Of a stretch of 17,163 bases of DNA, positions 6,193 through 14,699 are shown piece after piece; the first letter of the stretch is position 1; each line of letters starts with the position of its first letter. Below the pieces are notes generated by a model. The model worked only from the letters and a program-made list of their open reading frames with translations. It had not been told where the DNA came from and ran no database searches. Origin of the DNA: CAYMSF01 sp964542255 (GTDB lineage Bacteria; Verrucomicrobiota; Lentisphaeria; Victivallales; Victivallaceae); contig CAZITV010000032.1 of NCBI GenBank assembly GCA_964542255.1, forward strand, positions 1-17,163, read 5' to 3'. Both the position numbers and the translations under genes were made by a program.

Positions 6193-7200
6193 ATGATGGA
6201 GCAGGCAAAAATTAATGTCGGAGTGGTTGGTGTCGGCGCACTGGGGCGTCACCATGCCAGATTATACAATTTGAGCGAAAACGCCAACGTTATCGGTATT
6301 TATGACGTATCGCGCGAAACCGCAGAAAAAGTCGGCGCCGAGTTCGGATTAAAAGTATTCGACTCCCCCGAAGCACTGGCAGAATTATGCGATGCCTTGA
6401 GCGTCGCAGTTCCGGCAACCCAACATCACGAAACCTCAATGCCGCTGCTGCGCATGAATAAACATCTGCTCATCGAAAAACCTATCGCTGCCACAGTAGC
6501 TGAAGCTGAAGAAATCGCCACAGAGGCAAAAAAACGCAATCTGGTGCTGGCGGTAGGACACGTGGAACGCTTTAATCCGGCAATGGATTTTCTGCAGAAA
6601 CACGCTTCAGAAACTCGTTTTATTGAGGCGCACCGTCTAGCGACCTATCCGCCGGCACGCCCGGGTATGCACCGCCGCGGCACCGAAGTAAGCGTGGTGC
6701 TGGACTTAATGATTCACGATATTGACCTGATTTTAACGATGGTACAGGGCGATGTTGAGCGTATTGACGCGATTGGCATTCCAGTTTTAAGCAAGACCGA
6801 AGACATTGCCAGTGTCCGGATTAAATTCAGCAACGGCAGCGCCGCGAATATTACTGCCAGCCGGGTCAGTATGGAGCCGATGCGGCGTTTTCGTGTATTT
6901 CTCAAGGATTGCTATATGTCAATGGACTATGCCAATCACAGTGGTATGGTGCTAAAACGCAATAAAATCGGCCTGGCGCGCAAAGATATTAATTTGGATG
7001 AGAAAAACGCCCTGGCTGAAGAACTTGAAAACTTCCTGTTTTGTGTCAAAGAAACAAAAGCTACCGGACATGTAGTCGAACCCAAAGTTACCGGTGAACA
7101 TGGTTTGCGCGCCCTGCGCCTGGCTATCGAAATCACCCGGCAAATTCAAGAGTATAACAAACAATATGGGTTCACATTCGATTATGGACAGGAAGATTGA
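6193..7200 (+). CDS. Gfo/Idh/MocA-family NAD(P)-dependent oxidoreductase, possibly sugar-nucleotide 3-dehydrogenase (GnnA-like)
   Basis: 335 residues, standard for the family, cytoplasmic. The N-terminal Rossmann domain has GVGALGRHHAR (13-23) and acidic D38 ending the second strand, which suits NAD. Catalytic EKP is at 95-97, then GHVERFNPA (122-130) and VVLDLMIHDIDLI with D171, H175 and D178, the usual substrate-site positions. The family oxidises or reduces sugar hydroxyls. The GHVERFNPA segment and the divergent lpxA suggest a UDP-GlcNAc 3-dehydrogenase role as in GnnA, which supplies 3-amino sugars for lipid A in some bacteria; the partner aminotransferase GnnB is not in the window, so this is only a hypothesis. 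The tandem ATGs at 6193 and 6196 both follow AAAGG; the second has the better spacing. First gene of a tight set with ispE and an SGNH hydrolase. Confidence 0.85.
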   Translation: MMEQAKINVGVVGVGALGRHHARLYNLSENANVIGIYDVSRETAEKVGAEFGLKVFDSPEALAELCDALSVAVPATQHHETSMPLLRMNKHLLIEKPIAATVAEAEEIATEAKKRNLVLAVGHVERFNPAMDFLQKHASETRFIEAHRLATYPPARPGMHRRGTEVSVVLDLMIHDIDLILTMVQGDVERIDAIGIPVLSKTEDIASVRIKFSNGSAANITASRVSMEPMRRFRVFLKDCYMSMDYANHSGMVLKRNKIGLARKDINLDEKNALAEELENFLFCVKETKATGHVVEPKVTGEHGLRALRLAIEITRQIQEYNKQYGFTFDYGQED

Positions 7201-8053
7201 CTGCATTGATGCCGCGGCTAAACTTAATCTGTTTCTTAAGGTTACCGCAAAACGCGCCGATGGCTACCATGAGCTATTGACGCTTTTTGTCCCTTTGGCT
7301 GCACCGTCTGACAGCATAATGCTCGAGGATAGCGGCACTCTTGAAGTTATCTGTGCGCATCCTCAAATCCCCAACACCCCGGACAATATCTGTTATAAAA
7401 CGGCGGTGGCATACGCTAAAGCCGCCGGAATAAAACCTGACTGGAAGATTACCATCACAAAAAATATCCCGGTGGCGGCAGGGATGGGTGGCGGCAGCAG
7501 TGATGCCGCCGCACTGCTGCAGCTGCTGAATAAACGCTGCGGTGCACTGCGGGAATCTGATTTGGCGGAAATCGCGGTAAAGCTCGGCGCGGATGTACCG
7601 TTTTTTTTGAATCCGCAGCTTGCGGTTGCCGAAGGAATTGGTGAAAAAATCAGGGGTATTCCGGGTAATTTTCCGTTGTTACCGCTGGTGATAGTCAATC
7701 CGGTGTTTCCGGTGAGCGCCGGCTGGGCATATCAGCACTTGAATCCGGTGTTAATTCATCCGGCAGATGCCGGTGCTCTGGATGAACTTTTGTCAGCCTG
7801 GGCTAAAGCTGACTTTGCGGCGATGTCCCGACATTTACATAATGACTTGGCGGTGGCGGTATTAGAAAAATTCCCACTGCTGGGGATTATTCAACGCTCA
7901 TTACTAGATAGCGGCGCACTGGGAGCGGCGATGACCGGCAGCGGTCCGACTATTTTTGCCATCTGCGCTGATAGTGCATCAGCCGATTGTTTAGCCGCGG
8001 CGATGCGGGATATCTATCCAGATTTTGAAGTACTTTCAACAACACAGGCGTAA
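7184..8053 (+). CDS. ispE: 4-diphosphocytidyl-2-C-methyl-D-erythritol kinase
   Basis: GHMP-family kinase of the MEP (non-mevalonate) isoprenoid pathway; phosphorylates CDP-methylerythritol at the 2-hydroxyl with ATP in the cytoplasm. Counting from ATG 7184, there are 289 residues with catalytic K13 in AAKLNLFL, ADGYHEL (25-31), the ATP loop PVAAGMGGGSSDA (96-108), GADVPFF with catalytic D137, and MTGSGPTIFA near the C-terminus. Longer starts exist in frame (7094 and 7166), but they add residues not seen in the family and lie inside the preceding gene. I therefore chose ATG 7184, whose coding region overlaps the end of the oxidoreductase by 17 bases and suggests translational coupling. There is no clear Shine-Dalgarno, which fits coupling. 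The SGNH hydrolase starts six bases after its stop. Confidence 0.94.
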   Translation: MDRKIDCIDAAAKLNLFLKVTAKRADGYHELLTLFVPLAAPSDSIMLEDSGTLEVICAHPQIPNTPDNICYKTAVAYAKAAGIKPDWKITITKNIPVAAGMGGGSSDAAALLQLLNKRCGALRESDLAEIAVKLGADVPFFLNPQLAVAEGIGEKIRGIPGNFPLLPLVIVNPVFPVSAGWAYQHLNPVLIHPADAGALDELLSAWAKADFAAMSRHLHNDLAVAVLEKFPLLGIIQRSLLDSGALGAAMTGSGPTIFAICADSASADCLAAAMRDIYPDFEVLSTTQA

Positions 8054-8059
8054 GTAATT

Positions 8060-9163
8060 ATGATTACTAAAAAACTCCGGAACCGCATAACTGAAACCAA
8101 GCCGAAACCACTACCGGCAAGCAATGACTTGGCCTGGTTTTCTCCAGATGCATCACCGTTTAAACTTATCGGATTTAATTGGTTTGAACAGGAACACCTC
8201 TACCGGCGGTTGCCGCTGATCAACCGCGAGCCATTCCCGGCGGGGGTGGAAGCCTCTGCGTGGAATACTGCCGGCGGACAAATCAAATTCAGCTCTAATA
8301 CCGCCAAAATCACGTTAAAAGTTGAATTGCGCGAAGCTCATTTGATGGATCATATGCCGCAAACCGGTTCCAGCGGGTTTGACCTTTATTGTGGTGAACC
8401 CCAACAGGAAAAGTTCTGCGGCGTAACCAGATTTAAATGCGGTGACGGCAACTATTGCCATGAAATATTTAACTGTAATGACGGTAAAATGCGTAATTTT
8501 ACACTGAACTTTCCACTTTACTGCGGTGTGAAAGAGGTTCAAATTGGCTTAACCGCCACCGCCAAAGTACTGCCGCCGCCGCCATTTGTTTCAACCGCGC
8601 CGATTGTTGCCTACGGCACCTCCATCACCCAGGGTGGATGCGCTTCACGCCCTGGTTCCTGCTATACGAATATTTTGAGCAGACACCTAAATGCACCTTT
8701 TATCAATTTAGGTTTTTCCGGAGCAGGACGAGGCGAACCTGTAATGGCAGAGCTGCTCGCCAGTCTGACCAAGCCGCGTCTGATTATTCTCGATTACGAG
8801 GCCAATGCAAAAGAGACATTGCCGGACACCCTGCCCCATTTTATTACAGTTATCCGGCGTCAGCATCAGTTTGTGCCGATTTTATTAATTTCGGCAATAA
8901 ATTTTAGTTTTACCGATTTTGACTGCGATGACACGTTTATTAACGGCAATCAGCAGATATTCCGCCATAACCGTAAGTTTCAAAAGCAACTGGTCAACCG
9001 GCGGTGCGCCGACGGCGATAAACAGCTATATTTTTTGGATGGCAAAACTTTATTGGGTAGCGACCACGATGAATGTACTGTTGACGGCATCCATCCCACT
9101 GACTCCGGTTTTTACCGCATCGCTAATAAAATCGAAGCAAAAATCAACTCGATTCTCTGTTAA
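8060..9163 (+). CDS. SGNH/GDSL hydrolase with N-terminal GxDLY domain
   Basis: 367 residues in two parts. Residues about 30-175 form a beta-rich N-terminal domain carrying the motif GFDLY (106-110), which names the GxDLY domain found fused to lipase/acylhydrolase-type SGNH enzymes. Residues about 180-365 form the SGNH domain: nucleophile S188 in AYGTSITQGG, oxyanion glycine in NLGFSGAG (216-223), N249 in LDYEANA, and the D342/H345 pair in VDGIHPTDSGF. The family removes acyl or acetyl groups, often from carbohydrates. The substrate is unknown, and no signal peptide is visible at the N-terminus (MITKKLRNRITE), so it appears cytoplasmic, for example deacetylating imported sugars (inference). 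It starts six bases after ispE with no good Shine-Dalgarno and is the last gene of this + strand set. Confidence 0.88.
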   Translation: MITKKLRNRITETKPKPLPASNDLAWFSPDASPFKLIGFNWFEQEHLYRRLPLINREPFPAGVEASAWNTAGGQIKFSSNTAKITLKVELREAHLMDHMPQTGSSGFDLYCGEPQQEKFCGVTRFKCGDGNYCHEIFNCNDGKMRNFTLNFPLYCGVKEVQIGLTATAKVLPPPPFVSTAPIVAYGTSITQGGCASRPGSCYTNILSRHLNAPFINLGFSGAGRGEPVMAELLASLTKPRLIILDYEANAKETLPDTLPHFITVIRRQHQFVPILLISAINFSFTDFDCDDTFINGNQQIFRHNRKFQKQLVNRRCADGDKQLYFLDGKTLLGSDHDECTVDGIHPTDSGFYRIANKIEAKINSILC

Positions 9164-9189
9164 TGAATGATTTTCTTACTACCCAGGGA

Positions 9190-12100
9190 TTACGGTGTAT
9201 TGCTGAAGCGTTGTTGAGCGAGCAGTTTGATTGCGTTCAGGTCGAGTTTGCCGCTGCCCAGCATCGGGATATTGTCAATGGCGATAAAGTTTTCAGCACG
9301 CGGTATCCATAAATTGGGGATTTGCCGCTGCCGTAACGCGGTAACGATACTATCTGGATTGATTGTTTTATCGGAGTAGAATACGACCAGTTTTTCGCCT
9401 TTTTTTGCATCCGGGGCACCGCATACGGCAATAACTCTGGATTCAGATTGCAGTAACTGGTTAATTTCTTTTTCAATTAACTCGTGGGGCACCATTTCGC
9501 CGGCGACTTTACTGAAACGCGAAAGCCTGCCGGTGATGGTAATATAGCCACGGCTGTCCATCGCGGCAATATCTCCAGTAATATACCAGCCGTCGCGGAT
9601 TACTTCCGCGGTTTTTTCCGGAGCATTTAAATAGCCCTGCATCACCGTGGCCCCCTTGACCAGCATTAGTCCATCAGTATCCGCCGGCAGCGTGACAAAG
9701 GTTTCCGGATCAACAATTTTGACACAAATCCCCGGCATTGGCGCGCCGATACTGCCGCGTTTACCAACGCGTGTGCCTAAATCCAGGATGGAGCCGGCAA
9801 TATTGACAGAGACGACGGGAGAAAGCTCAGTGCAGCCATAGCCTTCGGCGATAGCCAACCCGGTCAAGTTCTGAAATTTATCGGCAATGTCGTCGCGCAG
9901 TTTTTCGGCTCCGCAGACAACCATGCGCAGTGACTTGAAGTCAGTGGCACTGCCTTTGCGCATATATCCCTGGAGGAATCCCGGTGTGGCCAAAAGGATG
10001 GTTACCTGGTTGTTTTTAATTGCCTGCATAACGACAACGGCATCAAGCGGATTGGGCACATAAATAACTTCGGCGCCGTACATAATCGGCAGCCATAAAC
10101 AGGCCGTAAAACCAAAGCCGTGAAACGCCGGCAGATTACCGATGATTTTGTCTGAATGGCGCCAGTTCATAATGCGTATCAGCGAAAACAGGTCACTGTT
10201 AATATTGTGGTGTGACAACATCACGCCTTTAGGAATGCCGGTGGAACCGCTCGAAAAAATAATTACCGCGGTACGGTGTACATCACGATTGGACTCAGGC
10301 GACACCAAATTCATTAACTCGCGCCACGGCAGCAGCGCTGCCGCCGCTGTCCAGAATAGTTTAACTGCCATAGTAAATTTTGCCGCCATATCCTCCAGAT
10401 ATACCATTTGCGGGCACGGTTCCAAATTAGCTTTTTTCAAGAACAGCTTGCTGGTCAGGATGCAGTGCAGTCCGGCTTGCGCAATGGCTGACGCGTTGGC
10501 TTCGCGCGATGCGGTAAAATTAATCATGGCCGGAGTTTTATCCGCCATCATTACCGCCAGTACCGTGACGGTACACGCCGCTGTGCCGGGCAGCATTATC
10601 CCGACATATTTGTCCTCGACCGGTACAATGCGGCGGATTTCACGGCTCAACAGCACTGCTTTAACCAGCAAAGAAAAATTACGCGGTTCACGCTGTTCAG
10701 TACCATTGAACTCTTTAATCATTTTCCGCAGCGGATGATGTTTGGCGAGCTGCGCGAAACGGCTGTGCAGCGGCAGTTCCTGGCCAGCGGGAATTAATTC
10801 AGTTTCTGCCGCCATTTCTGAGAGCAGCAGGCGCATTTGATAGCCGGTTAGATTTGGGTCAACCGGTTTGCCAATCGTTACCGATGCCGGGTGCGGCAGT
10901 TCCGCTGGAAAGCGCAATTTAATTTTACCGTAATAATAGGTAAAGATACTGCCCCAAATCATTCCCAGACGGACGGGAATCACCGGTACCGCCAAACCCG
11001 GCGGCAGCATTACTGCCGCGCCTTTGTTAAATCCTGACATAATCCCGTTTCTGGTAATTTTGCCTTCGGGAAAGAGACAGACAATACCACCCGAACTGAG
11101 AATTTGCCGGGTGCGGGTCATTAGTTGCCGCAATTGCCGCGGGCGCGACTGCGGCACTTCAATAATTCCCGCCCATTTCACAAACGGATAAAAGAGCGGG
11201 TAACGGTAAAAGCTCTCATGCATCATAAAACGCACCTGCCTGGACGTGCACGCCGCAATCAAAAAGATGTCAATAAACGAAACATGGTTCGCCACCAGCA
11301 GCGCCGGACCGGATGCCGGAATATTGTCCCGCCCAAATACCCGTAAACGATAAAAAAATATGGTTAATAGCAAGACAACAGTGCGTGTCAGCAACCGCGG
11401 TTCACGCCATAACAACCAAGCACTGCTCAACAGCAGCAACACCGTGAGCAGCGCCGGCAGTTGATGCCGCTCTTCAGTCAATATTATCGAAAAAAACAAT
11501 AGCAGCAGCGTTAATAATGTCATGAATCCGTTAATTATACTAGTCGCGGCAAATGCCCGGCAGCGTTGCGGCGCGGTCACATAACGCAACTGATAAGCGC
11601 GTGCCGGCACAACAACAATGCCGCAGCCGGCGCCAAAAAGCAAAATTGACCAGGCTAACAGTGTTTCAATGCCGAAACATTCCTGCGCGGTAACAGATAT
11701 GGCGGTGATGGTCATTAGTATTAATCCAGGCGCTATCAGACCAATCTGCACCAGTTTTCCAGACAGTACCCACGCTGCGGCAACGCCCAAAATCACTCCG
11801 AGCAACAGCAACAGCGGTACCGTTGCCGCTCCATATTCGATAGCTGTTTCCAAATTGGTCAGCGGCATAAAACTCAATAACATAAAAATCAGGCCGCACC
11901 AGGCAATAGCTTCAGCAACTGCGGCGAAACGAACGCTGTTTTGTTCTGAGGGACTGTACAGCGGCAGTTGTGGTGGCGCTGAATTTTTTGCCGGAGTTGC
12001 CGGAGGAATTCGAAAAGCTATGGCAATAACCGCGATAGCTGCCAAAACTGTCAGCGCGGTTATCTTGTTGTCGGCGCCAGTCATAAAGTAATATCCGGCG

Positions 12101-12603
12101 AGTACTCCACTGCCGATACCAGCGGTGCAGGCACAGAACACTGCCGCAGTATGACCTGACAGGAATTCTTCAGCAGAATCAGCAACTAGAATTTTTCCTG
12201 CGCCTGCGGCGAGTTTGGCGCATATTCCGAGTATGATGGAAACGAAAGCCAATCCTGGAAGCAAAAAATTTCCAGAAAAGTTGATGATACAGGTGATCAA
12301 CAGCGTGAGCAGTAAATATTGCAGCGCCGTTGTCCAAACCACCAGATTGCGCGGCAAATATCGTGAAGTAATTCGGCATATCAACTGCGGCGGGGTTAAC
12401 TGCGGTACTACCCAAATAAATATCAATAGCGCCCAGCCCAGCACAGCCGTGTTATTATTATCGGCAATGTCTGAAATAATTCTAAGAAATGTCAGTCCCA
12501 AAATTGCCTTTACAGCATAATCGGCGACAGCGCTGAAAAACAGTGTTAGCGTCAAAGGCAGCGAAATTCTGGATACAACCTGAACTTTTTTACTATCCGG
12601 CAT
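9190..12603 (-). CDS. Three-domain fusion: LplT-like MFS transporter + PlsC-like acyltransferase + acyl-ACP synthetase (Aas-like)
   Basis: 1137 residues with three parts in order. About 1-405 is an MFS-like membrane domain with roughly 10-12 hydrophobic helices, similar in role to the lysophospholipid flippase LplT. About 415-610 is a PlsC-type acyltransferase with NHVSFID (HX4D, near 437-443) and LFPEGK (near 508-513). About 640-1137 is an AMP-forming ligase with [13 protein letters not shown] (near 786-798), GYGCTELSP (near 924), GWYITGD, and the C-terminal catalytic lysine in GSGKLD (near 1118). In E. coli LplT and Aas are separate neighbouring genes that import and re-acylate 2-acyl-lysophospholipids. 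Here one inner-membrane protein would do both (inference from domains). The start follows AAGGTGG at good spacing. It is convergent with the SGNH gene, 26 bases apart. All catalytic motifs look intact. Confidence 0.9.
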   Translation of the reverse strand: MPDSKKVQVVSRISLPLTLTLFFSAVADYAVKAILGLTFLRIISDIADNNNTAVLGWALLIFIWVVPQLTPPQLICRITSRYLPRNLVVWTTALQYLLLTLLITCIINFSGNFLLPGLAFVSIILGICAKLAAGAGKILVADSAEEFLSGHTAAVFCACTAGIGSGVLAGYYFMTGADNKITALTVLAAIAVIAIAFRIPPATPAKNSAPPQLPLYSPSEQNSVRFAAVAEAIAWCGLIFMLLSFMPLTNLETAIEYGAATVPLLLLLGVILGVAAAWVLSGKLVQIGLIAPGLILMTITAISVTAQECFGIETLLAWSILLFGAGCGIVVVPARAYQLRYVTAPQRCRAFAATSIINGFMTLLTLLLLFFSIILTEERHQLPALLTVLLLLSSAWLLWREPRLLTRTVVLLLTIFFYRLRVFGRDNIPASGPALLVANHVSFIDIFLIAACTSRQVRFMMHESFYRYPLFYPFVKWAGIIEVPQSRPRQLRQLMTRTRQILSSGGIVCLFPEGKITRNGIMSGFNKGAAVMLPPGLAVPVIPVRLGMIWGSIFTYYYGKIKLRFPAELPHPASVTIGKPVDPNLTGYQMRLLLSEMAAETELIPAGQELPLHSRFAQLAKHHPLRKMIKEFNGTEQREPRNFSLLVKAVLLSREIRRIVPVEDKYVGIMLPGTAACTVTVLAVMMADKTPAMINFTASREANASAIAQAGLHCILTSKLFLKKANLEPCPQMVYLEDMAAKFTMAVKLFWTAAAALLPWRELMNLVSPESNRDVHRTAVIIFSSGSTGIPKGVMLSHHNINSDLFSLIRIMNWRHSDKIIGNLPAFHGFGFTACLWLPIMYGAEVIYVPNPLDAVVVMQAIKNNQVTILLATPGFLQGYMRKGSATDFKSLRMVVCGAEKLRDDIADKFQNLTGLAIAEGYGCTELSPVVSVNIAGSILDLGTRVGKRGSIGAPMPGICVKIVDPETFVTLPADTDGLMLVKGATVMQGYLNAPEKTAEVIRDGWYITGDIAAMDSRGYITITGRLSRFSKVAGEMVPHELIEKEINQLLQSESRVIAVCGAPDAKKGEKLVVFYSDKTINPDSIVTALRQRQIPNLWIPRAENFIAIDNIPMLGSGKLDLNAIKLLAQQRFSNTP

Positions 12604-12644
12604 TATGCCACCTTTTAAGTGTTGTTAGGCATTCACATAGTAAA

Positions 12645-12672
12645 AGAATAGTTCACTAATTATTTTTTTCAA
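12645..12672 (-). promoter_or_regulatory. Candidate promoter of the fusion acyltransferase gene
   Basis: On the minus strand TTGAAA (12667-12672), a 16-base spacer, and TATTCT (12645-12650), about 40 bases before the ATG. It lies just after a hairpin that follows the symporter gene, so the fusion gene could be transcribed apart from the upstream glycosidase-symporter pair. Confidence 0.35.
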
Positions 12673-12674
12673 GC

Positions 12675-12690
12675 GGCATTTAATAATGCC
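12675..12690. terminator. Small hairpin after the symporter gene, weak terminator or attenuator candidate
   Basis: Perfect 6-base stem GGCATT / AATGCC with a TAAT loop, 30 bases after the symporter stop (minus strand). In the minus direction it is followed by GCTTGAAAAAA rather than a T-run, so it does not fit an intrinsic terminator well. It may only slow or protect the transcript. Confidence 0.3.
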
Positions 12691-12719
12691 AGTGTGCAAG
12701 AATGTGCTAAAGTATAAAA

Positions 12720-14675
12720 TTACCTGTTATCATTATCACTGTGCTCAACGGTGCCGTCATCACTCAGGTCAATTTTTTCGTCATGCAGGCGGCGGAAGAA
12801 AATCCGCAGGTCGTGAAAGCATCCGATGGTAAACCAAACTGTGGTAACTATTCCAATTAACAGCGGCAGACAGATGGCGGAGACAAACCAGAAATCAGCC
12901 CATACTCCTGAAGACCATGGATAAATCAAATAGGCAATTGAGCCAAAAACAAATACCAAAAACCAGGTAATTGACCACCAGAAAATCCCCAAGGTAATCC
13001 AACGGTCAGAGCGGCTGAACTGGTCATCAATTCCCAATATCCGGTTAAAGATGCTAACTTTGGGATAAAGTTTTGCATCCGCATCACCTTCAGGCTCAAC
13101 CGCATATTTACCGCGGTTCAACAAACGATCCATATTATGCGGCTCACGGCAGGTTAACAGCGAAACAATCACATACAAAACTACCGCAACTAAGCAAGCA
13201 GTGAAACCAATTTGCATACCATTGAGGAAAAATTCCTCACCATAAGTTTTCTGCCAATACACTCGGGTGATAATGCCGCCAACGGACAATCCGGAACCGG
13301 TCAGGAAACCGACCCAGGCACCAGCGGTAGTACCCCATTTCCAATATAATCCGCCAATGATTGCCGCCCCTGCCCCGCCGACAAATACCGCAGTGGTCAC
13401 TTGAAACCAAATCATTACATATTCCGTTTGCGGGAATAGTGCGCCGAAGACGAAAGCGAACACCGCTACACCGATAATTGATAACCGCAGCAGCAGCAGA
13501 TGCTGTTGCAGTGAGAATGCTTTTTTGCGCAGCGGCACAATTACATCCTGGATGAAAACACTCGACCATGAATGGAGGTGAATACCATCTCCGGCGATAA
13601 TTCCCATCAGACAAATTGACATCAGCATACCTTTTAATCCAATTGGCAGCATATGCGACAGCGCGATTGGAATACGCATCTGGTCTGCAGTATTCGGGTC
13701 AGCAATTTTACTGAGTTCGGCTTGAACAATAACACTGCCGCCAGCGCTATGCAAATAGGTTAAAGCACATACCGCCAACAAAGTGATCATCACACTGCCT
13801 GCGAAGCTGCGCCAGCGGCCAAGGATCATTCCCATACGGGCTTCGTGCGGAGATGACCCTGACGCGTTGAAGGCATGGCTATTCTGCCATGCCATGGTGC
13901 TGTATGCCCCGACCATGATAGTCATCAGTACATACCATATATTAAAATCTTTAATACTGAAAGAGTCGAATGGATTAACCATAGACTTCCCCGGCGCGGT
14001 ATTTAACAGAACCGCCTTTGCTTCCGGCCAGCTGAAGAAAAATATTATCAAACATACGGCAATAATAACATAAAAGATTTGTGTAACCATACCTTCGGCA
14101 CAATCGGTGAGCAGCACGGCAATTTGTCCTCCGCATGTTGTCATTATAACGCATAGCAGCAGAAAAATTCCCATGAGCACCAAATATGTCGGTGTTTGCA
14201 GACCAAACACGGCAAAGCTATGCGGCAAACCAAGGAAATTTGTCATGAATCTCGCGCCGATTACCGGAATTATGCCGAAGTTAATCATCCCGGCAAAAAA
14301 TGCCATGCCTCCAGCAAAAATTCGAAACCGGCGGCTGTAGCGTGTCTCAAAAAATTGTCCAATAGTTAGAGCGCGGGTTTGACGGTAACGGTAAATGACA
14401 AAACCACTAATCGCAATCAGCAAAGATATTGGTACTGATAGCTGTCCCCACCATGACATAGTGAATCCAGCTACCGCAAACATCTGAAAGAGCGCTACCA
14501 AAACCACTGCGCCAGCACCCTGCTCACTACGGGCAGTGCAAATCAAAAAACGCCCGGCATTGCGTCCGCCAGCCATAAAATCCGCTACACTGCGCACAAA
14601 CCGTTGCGAATAGAAGGCGATGCAGGCACAAATCGCCAGCGGAATAATCATGATTAACCAGTCAATAATATGCAT
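12720..14675 (-). CDS. Sodium/solute symporter (SSS) family transporter
   Basis: 651-residue integral inner-membrane protein of the SSS fold, with about 14 hydrophobic segments. Seen: N-terminal helix LIMIIPLAICACIAFY, then the typical DFMAGGRNAGRF loop before the second helix, GQFFETRYSRRFRIFAGGM in the region where the family has a conserved R-Y-x3-R-R-like segment, and later core helices including GIIAGDGIHLHSWSSVFIQDVI. The C-terminus is longer than in 500-residue members: after a charged linker (about 530-570) two more helices and an acidic tail follow. SSS proteins couple Na+ to uptake of sugars, amino acids or organic acids. The glycosidase-like gene 24 bases upstream makes a sugar or glycoside the likeliest cargo (inference). 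The start has AAGGA about nine bases ahead. Confidence 0.88.
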   Translation of the reverse strand: MHIIDWLIMIIPLAICACIAFYSQRFVRSVADFMAGGRNAGRFLICTARSEQGAGAVVLVALFQMFAVAGFTMSWWGQLSVPISLLIAISGFVIYRYRQTRALTIGQFFETRYSRRFRIFAGGMAFFAGMINFGIIPVIGARFMTNFLGLPHSFAVFGLQTPTYLVLMGIFLLLCVIMTTCGGQIAVLLTDCAEGMVTQIFYVIIAVCLIIFFFSWPEAKAVLLNTAPGKSMVNPFDSFSIKDFNIWYVLMTIMVGAYSTMAWQNSHAFNASGSSPHEARMGMILGRWRSFAGSVMITLLAVCALTYLHSAGGSVIVQAELSKIADPNTADQMRIPIALSHMLPIGLKGMLMSICLMGIIAGDGIHLHSWSSVFIQDVIVPLRKKAFSLQQHLLLLRLSIIGVAVFAFVFGALFPQTEYVMIWFQVTTAVFVGGAGAAIIGGLYWKWGTTAGAWVGFLTGSGLSVGGIITRVYWQKTYGEEFFLNGMQIGFTACLVAVVLYVIVSLLTCREPHNMDRLLNRGKYAVEPEGDADAKLYPKVSIFNRILGIDDQFSRSDRWITLGIFWWSITWFLVFVFGSIAYLIYPWSSGVWADFWFVSAICLPLLIGIVTTVWFTIGCFHDLRIFFRRLHDEKIDLSDDGTVEHSDNDNR

Positions 14676-14699
14676 CTACTGAGTCCTTTATATGTTATT

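Noticed and set aside
7094..7183. Extended N-terminus for ispE (30 extra residues)
   Set aside because: The extra residues lie inside the oxidoreductase gene in another frame and do not resemble IspE; the family begins near the ATG at 7184.
9164..9189. Terminator between the convergent SGNH and fusion genes
   Set aside because: Only 26 bases, with no stem and no T-run on either strand.
10142..10738. 198-residue + strand frame opposite the fusion acyltransferase gene
   Set aside because: It is the antisense shadow of the ligase domain; low-complexity serine/alanine-rich composition and no motif. The same applies to 11618-12091 and the other + strand frames within 9190-12603.
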